Both the position numbers and the translations under genes were made by a program. DNA of 64,000 bases from Glaciecola sp047250385 (GTDB taxonomy: Bacteria; Pseudomonadota; Gammaproteobacteria; Enterobacterales; Alteromonadaceae), in the NCBI RefSeq assembly GCF_047250385.1, contig NZ_JBLBVM010000048.1:78168-142167 (forward strand), written 5' to 3'. The notes below the pieces were generated by a model. It searched no databases, had not been told where the DNA came from, and saw nothing but the letters and a program-made list of their open reading frames with translations. How positions within the stretch are numbered: position 1 is the stretch's first letter; each line of letters begins with the position of its first letter. This document shows, piece by piece, positions 60,076 through 64,000 of the stretch.

Positions 60076-62913
60076 GTGAATAGTAGAATGAAAAATACCA
60101 ACCAAAATCGTCAGCAAATAAATAGTACACATAGTACTTTTTTCTCAAATAAAACAAAAATAAAGAAGCTATCGATTGCGGCGCTTTTATTATCATCGCT
60201 AATTGGATTGAGTGCATGCAGCCAAAAAACCAGTGAAGAGCACATTGCTGCTGCTAAAGAATTTGTTGTCAATGGTGATCAACAAGCAGCGATTGTCGAG
60301 CTGAAAAATGCGATTCAACTAGACCCCAAACAAGCTGAAGCTCGTTTTGAACTGGGTAATTTATACTTAGAACAGAAAAAATATCAAGCCGCAGAGAAAG
60401 AACTTAACAGAGCAATGGAGTTAGGTTATTCCGCTTCAAAAACGATTCCATTACTAGCTCGAGCATATCAGCGCACTGGAGCAAATGCAGCGCTAGAAGA
60501 AATAGATCATGACATGGCTGAACTAACTTCAGTAGAAAAAGCTGAAATTGGCTACTTCAAAGCACAATCACTTATTCAACTTGATAAAAATGCGGAAGCG
60601 TCATTGCTTATCGAAGAGCTACAAAAGCTCGACACTAACTCAGTATACAAAGGTCTTGTTGGCGTGCTCAAAACTGTGTTAGCGGAAGAAAATGAAAAGG
60701 CACTTACAGAAGCGATTGCGTTGCAGAATCAGGCACCACTGAATAAAGATGTACTGAGTATTACAGCAAGACTTTATTTATTGAATCAACAACCAAGCGA
60801 AGCTGCCGATGTGTATGCGAAATATGTCAAAGCAGCGCCTGAGGATATTGAGACAAGGTTCGCGCTGGCTAATATGTTGGTTGAGCAAGGCAGAACTGAA
60901 GAAGCTGAAGTTCATGTTGATCATTTGTTGAAAATCAATGAGCAGAACCCTTTACTGAACCAGTTGAAAGGGGTTATACGAGCAGCTGATAAAGACTTTG
61001 CAAACGCTCAAAAATACTCTGAAATATCTGTTAGCAATGGGCGAGCTGATCCTGTTGTAAGATTAGTGGCAGGTTACAGTGCCTTCCAACAGGGGGATTT
61101 CGCTGCGGCAGTTACGCATTTATCAACGATCGCTGGATCATTGCCAGACAATCATCCAGGTTTAAGAATCCTAGCCGCAAGCCAATTGCAAACTGGCATG
61201 ACAACAGAAGCGTCAGAAGTGCTAAAGCGATTAGATAGTCTGACAGCTGCTGATGCAAGCCTGTTCTCATCTGCTGGATATGAGTTATTACAATCTGGAG
61301 AAGCAAAAAAAGCACAAGCCGTTGTTGAAAGAGTCGAAAATATTAGTGAAACCGCGGATGATTTAACTCGTTTAGGCGTATTAAAATTAAGCCTTAATAA
61401 CATTGATGGGGTTCTTGACTTAGAAAATGCGGTTGCTAAATCGCCGGAATCAATAACGGCTAAAACCACATTGGCAACTGCCTACCTAGCCACGAATCAA
61501 CTCGACAAAGCGTTAGCTCTCTCAGAAGAGTGGAAGAGAGAAGCTAGTAATGATCCTCAGGGCTTCTTGCTCGCGGGCGAAGTTGCATTAAGAAAGAACG
61601 ATTTGGCGAAAGCTGAAGCCGAGTTTTTAAGCGCATCTGCGGTTGCTCCAAACAATAACAAAGTTCAAATGGCACTTGTGGGTCTTGATATTCGAAATGA
61701 GGATTTAGACTCTGCGCTAGTTAAGCTCGATAGAATTATATCTAGCACTCCCGATTACTTGTCTGCATTAACGGCGTATTTTGCAATTAAACAGAAACAA
61801 GGGAAAACAGATGAAGGGCTTACACCAGTCTTAGCAGCTTTGAAAAATGCGCCTGATAACGCGAATTTAGCCGTGTTGACTGCAAGAATGCATGCAAGTG
61901 AGTTAAATTACGATAAGGCTTTAGATCTACTTAATAAAATTCCAGCTGATAAAAGTGCACCAAATGCATTCTGGCCAAGTAAAGGCTTGGCCTTACTTCA
62001 ATCTGGTTTAATTAAAGAAGCTGAAGAACACTATGAAAGTTGGATTAATTTGTCACCAAACAACATTGAGGCGGCCTTAGGACAATTACTGCTCTTAGAT
62101 AGTCAAAATAAATACTCAGACGGCTTAGCACTAACTAAACGGTTTTTAGAGGCTAGGGATGACATTCAAATTCAAGTACTGCAAAGTTACTTCTATGTTA
62201 TGTCGGGTGATGTTGCGAATGCTAAGAAAGTGATCGCTGGGCTCAATGATAATGTGCAAAAGCTACCATTTGTTCGTGGCGTGATGGCGCGGATCAAACT
62301 TCGTGAGCGCAATCCGGCTGCTGCAGTAGCTGATGCTGAAGTTGCTTTTGAAGCTAACCAAAACTCTAAGAACTTACAGGTACTTGTAATGGCTTATGAT
62401 TTATCTGGTCAAAATGATAAGTCTTACGAATTATTGAAAACATACTCAGCAGATAATAGCAAAGACTTGAGTGCCCTGATGCTGCTTGCAGAGAAAGAAA
62501 TAGGTAAAGACAGAGCAACTGCCATTACAAAGTATCAAGAAGCGCTTAGTCTTAATAAAGACAATTTCGTGGTGCTGAACAATCTCGCTTACTTATTGAT
62601 GGAAGAAAATAAGTTGAACGAAGCATTTACTTTTGCAAAACGAGCGTTTGATTTAAAACCCAACAATGCCGCAACGGTAGACACATATGCCCAGATTCTT
62701 ATTCGTCAGAATAAAAATAAAGAAGCATTAGACGCCTATAATCGAGTAATGAATGATGAAGTCAAAAATGAAGAAATATACTTGAACTACATTGAGACTT
62801 TATTATTGAACGATAGCAAAATGATTGCGAAACGCAGAATTGAATCATTTGAATTCACGCTACCGAAGTCAACAGAAAGACTCGCTCAACTAAAGGCGAA
62901 ATACGGCCTTTAA
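60076..62913 (+). CDS. TPR-repeat lipoprotein, PrsT-like
   Basis: A roughly 945-residue lipoprotein (lipobox LIGLSAC, Cys48 from the GTG start) made almost entirely of TPR repeats, for example AIVELKNAIQLDPKQAEARF and AEARFELGNLYLEQKKYQAAEK. It resembles the PEP-CTERM-associated TPR protein PrsT, normally encoded near exosortase and exopolysaccharide genes; none are in this window. Starts: a TTG at 60013 opens the frame, but the GTG at 60076 with AGGAA upstream, or the ATG at 60088, is more likely. A clean terminator follows. Confidence 0.78.
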   Translation: MNSRMKNTNQNRQQINSTHSTFFSNKTKIKKLSIAALLLSSLIGLSACSQKTSEEHIAAAKEFVVNGDQQAAIVELKNAIQLDPKQAEARFELGNLYLEQKKYQAAEKELNRAMELGYSASKTIPLLARAYQRTGANAALEEIDHDMAELTSVEKAEIGYFKAQSLIQLDKNAEASLLIEELQKLDTNSVYKGLVGVLKTVLAEENEKALTEAIALQNQAPLNKDVLSITARLYLLNQQPSEAADVYAKYVKAAPEDIETRFALANMLVEQGRTEEAEVHVDHLLKINEQNPLLNQLKGVIRAADKDFANAQKYSEISVSNGRADPVVRLVAGYSAFQQGDFAAAVTHLSTIAGSLPDNHPGLRILAASQLQTGMTTEASEVLKRLDSLTAADASLFSSAGYELLQSGEAKKAQAVVERVENISETADDLTRLGVLKLSLNNIDGVLDLENAVAKSPESITAKTTLATAYLATNQLDKALALSEEWKREASNDPQGFLLAGEVALRKNDLAKAEAEFLSASAVAPNNNKVQMALVGLDIRNEDLDSALVKLDRIISSTPDYLSALTAYFAIKQKQGKTDEGLTPVLAALKNAPDNANLAVLTARMHASELNYDKALDLLNKIPADKSAPNAFWPSKGLALLQSGLIKEAEEHYESWINLSPNNIEAALGQLLLLDSQNKYSDGLALTKRFLEARDDIQIQVLQSYFYVMSGDVANAKKVIAGLNDNVQKLPFVRGVMARIKLRERNPAAAVADAEVAFEANQNSKNLQVLVMAYDLSGQNDKSYELLKTYSADNSKDLSALMLLAEKEIGKDRATAITKYQEALSLNKDNFVVLNNLAYLLMEENKLNEAFTFAKRAFDLKPNNAATVDTYAQILIRQNKNKEALDAYNRVMNDEVKNEEIYLNYIETLLLNDSKMIAKRRIESFEFTLPKSTERLAQLKAKYGL

Positions 62914-62924
62914 ATAATCTTATC

Positions 62925-62951
62925 AGGCACTACATTCGGTAGTGCCTTTTC
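62925..62951 (+). terminator. Terminator of the TPR lipoprotein gene
   Basis: AGGCACTAC (62925-62933) pairs perfectly with GTAGTGCCT (62939-62947) around a 5-base loop and ends in TTTT. Confidence 0.85.
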
Positions 62952-62978
62952 AACTACTAATAAGTGGCTTTCACTCTT

Positions 62979-63776
62979 ATGTTCGAATCCATGCGTAAAT
63001 CCCTGTTTGACTTGAAACAAAATCGTTTTTTTGAGTTTTTTGTTATCACCGTTATTATCGTCTCTGCTCTAGAAATCGGTGCCAAAACCTATGATTTGTC
63101 ACCTACATCGCTATTGATCACAAAATACCTCGATGTTTTTATAACGATGTTTTTCTTGTTTGAGATAATGGTTAGGTTCTTCTCTGAAGAGAAGAAAAAG
63201 GACTTTTTTAAGTCGGGTTGGAATGTATTTGACACTATCGTCGTCGTCATCTCTTTAATCCCAATCAACGAGTCTGAAATGGCGTTACTTGCAAGACTGG
63301 TGCGGATTTTCAGAGTGTTACGGATGATATCGATTATTCCAGAGCTAAGGATACTCATCAATTCATTGCTGCAGGCTTTGCCGAGATTAGGATATGTTGT
63401 TTTGCTCATGTTCATCATCTTCTATATTTACGCGGCGATTGGCAGTTTCTTATTCCATGATATTAATCCAGTCTTGTGGGGGAATATTGCTATTTCAATG
63501 CTGACCCTGTTCAGAGTTATGACTTTCGAAGATTGGACAGACATCCAGTATGAGACAATGGAGGTCTATCCGATGAGTTGGCTGTTCTACATGACCTTTA
63601 TATTCTTCACTGCTTTTGCCTTTTTGAATATGGTCATCGGGATTGTTGTAGGGGTGATGGATGAGGAAATGCACAAGGAAAGATTAAAATCAGAACCTTC
63701 GATGAATGAACTTCAAGATCAACTTCAAGAACTTAAGGGGCAGATTCAAATCTTGATTGATCGTGATAAGAAATGA
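62979..63776 (+). CDS. Voltage-gated-type ion channel (BacNav family)
   Basis: A 265-residue single-repeat six-helix channel that should form tetramers. The voltage sensor S4 has arginines every third residue (Arg106, 109, 112, 115, in RLVRIFRVLRM). The pore has a selectivity filter TFEDWTD at 182-188, between S5 (about 138-160) and S6 (about 200-227). A C-terminal charged coiled coil (NELQDQLQELKGQIQILI) fits the tetramerising tail of BacNav channels. The frame opens at a GTG at 62964, but the ATG at 62979 starts at the usual cytoplasmic segment; neither has a strong ribosome site. Filter chemistry suggests calcium permeability (see findings). Confidence 0.85.
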   Translation: MFESMRKSLFDLKQNRFFEFFVITVIIVSALEIGAKTYDLSPTSLLITKYLDVFITMFFLFEIMVRFFSEEKKKDFFKSGWNVFDTIVVVISLIPINESEMALLARLVRIFRVLRMISIIPELRILINSLLQALPRLGYVVLLMFIIFYIYAAIGSFLFHDINPVLWGNIAISMLTLFRVMTFEDWTDIQYETMEVYPMSWLFYMTFIFFTAFAFLNMVIGIVVGVMDEEMHKERLKSEPSMNELQDQLQELKGQIQILIDRDKK

Positions 63777-63860
63777 GCGACTAGGCTCAGTGTTGATTAA
63801 ACATTTGTCTCGAAACTCAAAGGCAAAAAATCAAACGTAAAAAAAAGCGACCGTCTATTT

Positions 63861-64000
63861 TGAAGTGACCCCATTAAGTTGGACTCATTTCTAAGCGGCG
63901 ACCAAGGCCTGATTTCGATATTGTGTCGGACTCAGGCCTTTTAGTTTTAGCTTAATGCGTTCGTTGTTGTAATAATCAATGTATTGTTTGATGTTTTCAA
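63861..64000 (-). mobile_element. 3' end of an IS3-family (IS150-like) element, cut by the window edge
   Basis: The sequence TGAAGTGACCCC-ATTAAGTTGGAC from 63861 resembles IS150-group terminal inverted repeats, and it is followed directly by the C-terminus of an OrfB-type transposase on the minus strand. The exact element boundary (63861 or 63866) and any target duplication cannot be fixed without the other end. Confidence 0.7.
63891..63998 (-). CDS. IS3-family transposase OrfB, C-terminal fragment
   Basis: The last 35 codons of an IS3-family DDE transposase: ENIKQYIDYYNNERIKLKLK, then GLSPTQYRNQA, then the stop at 63891. The YNNERIK...GLSP motif is the usual OrfB ending. The rest of the gene lies beyond the window, so whether it is intact is unknown. 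Confidence 0.85.
   Translation of the reverse strand, partial: ENIKQYIDYYNNERIKLKLKGLSPTQYRNQALVAA

Overview
The window is chromosomal DNA of a marine-type gammaproteobacterium, most likely Alteromonadales (Alteromonadaceae-like). This rests on gene order and protein character: a complete rpoS locus (ftsB-ispD-ispF-truD-surE-pcm-yqaA-nlpD-rpoS), priA-ftsN-hslV-hslU, rplU-rpmA-obg back to back with ispB, fadBA, a PutA without a DNA-binding domain, and moderately low GC. I saw no tRNA or rRNA gene, no CRISPR array and no prophage. Most of the sequence is ordinary housekeeping core.

Layout. 0.1-10 kb: a partial unknown gene, exonuclease III, two small membrane proteins, the fadBA beta-oxidation operon, a lytic transglycosylase, PepQ and a small membrane protein. 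10-16 kb: ispB diverging from rplU-rpmA, then a 0.9 kb repeat-rich gap (25-bp tandem array plus two structured inverted repeats), obg, folA and a membrane protein. 15-23.5 kb: the rpoS/nlpD/surE/isoprenoid cluster on the minus strand, with a TIGR03545-type protein upstream. 23.8-31 kb: putA, a UPF0126 (TRIC-like) membrane protein, an SH3 membrane protein and a CYTH protein. 31-38 kb: ahpC, ahpF, malic enzyme, rpmE and priA. 38-41 kb: ftsN-like gene and hslVU behind a clear heat-shock-type promoter.

41-58 kb is the most unusual part. A 62-codon gene encodes a peptide with a textbook double-glycine leader. About 6-10 kb away, beyond tamA-tamB, lies a matching export operon: an HlyD/CvaA-type adaptor, an ABC exporter with an N-terminal C39 leader peptidase (Cys51, His124, Asp140), and a 74-residue stand-alone LuxR-type helix-turn-helix protein whose start overlaps the exporter's end. 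I propose these form one peptide export system (bacteriocin or signal peptide), with precursor and exporter encoded apart. The same stretch is peppered with a short word, GACACACCTATTT, in gaps between genes and also three times inside tamB; a second word, TTTAAAAATGGGACA, forms a three-copy structure upstream of the hlyD-like gene. tamA has no ATG, GTG or TTG ahead of its signal peptide.

51.8-64 kb: a large TolB-propeller/amidohydrolase protein, a transglutaminase-like exported protein in line with cysG, a cold-shock-type DEAD-box helicase, a PrsT-like TPR lipoprotein, and a BacNav-type ion channel whose filter carries acidic residues at positions linked to calcium selectivity. The window ends inside an IS3-family element.
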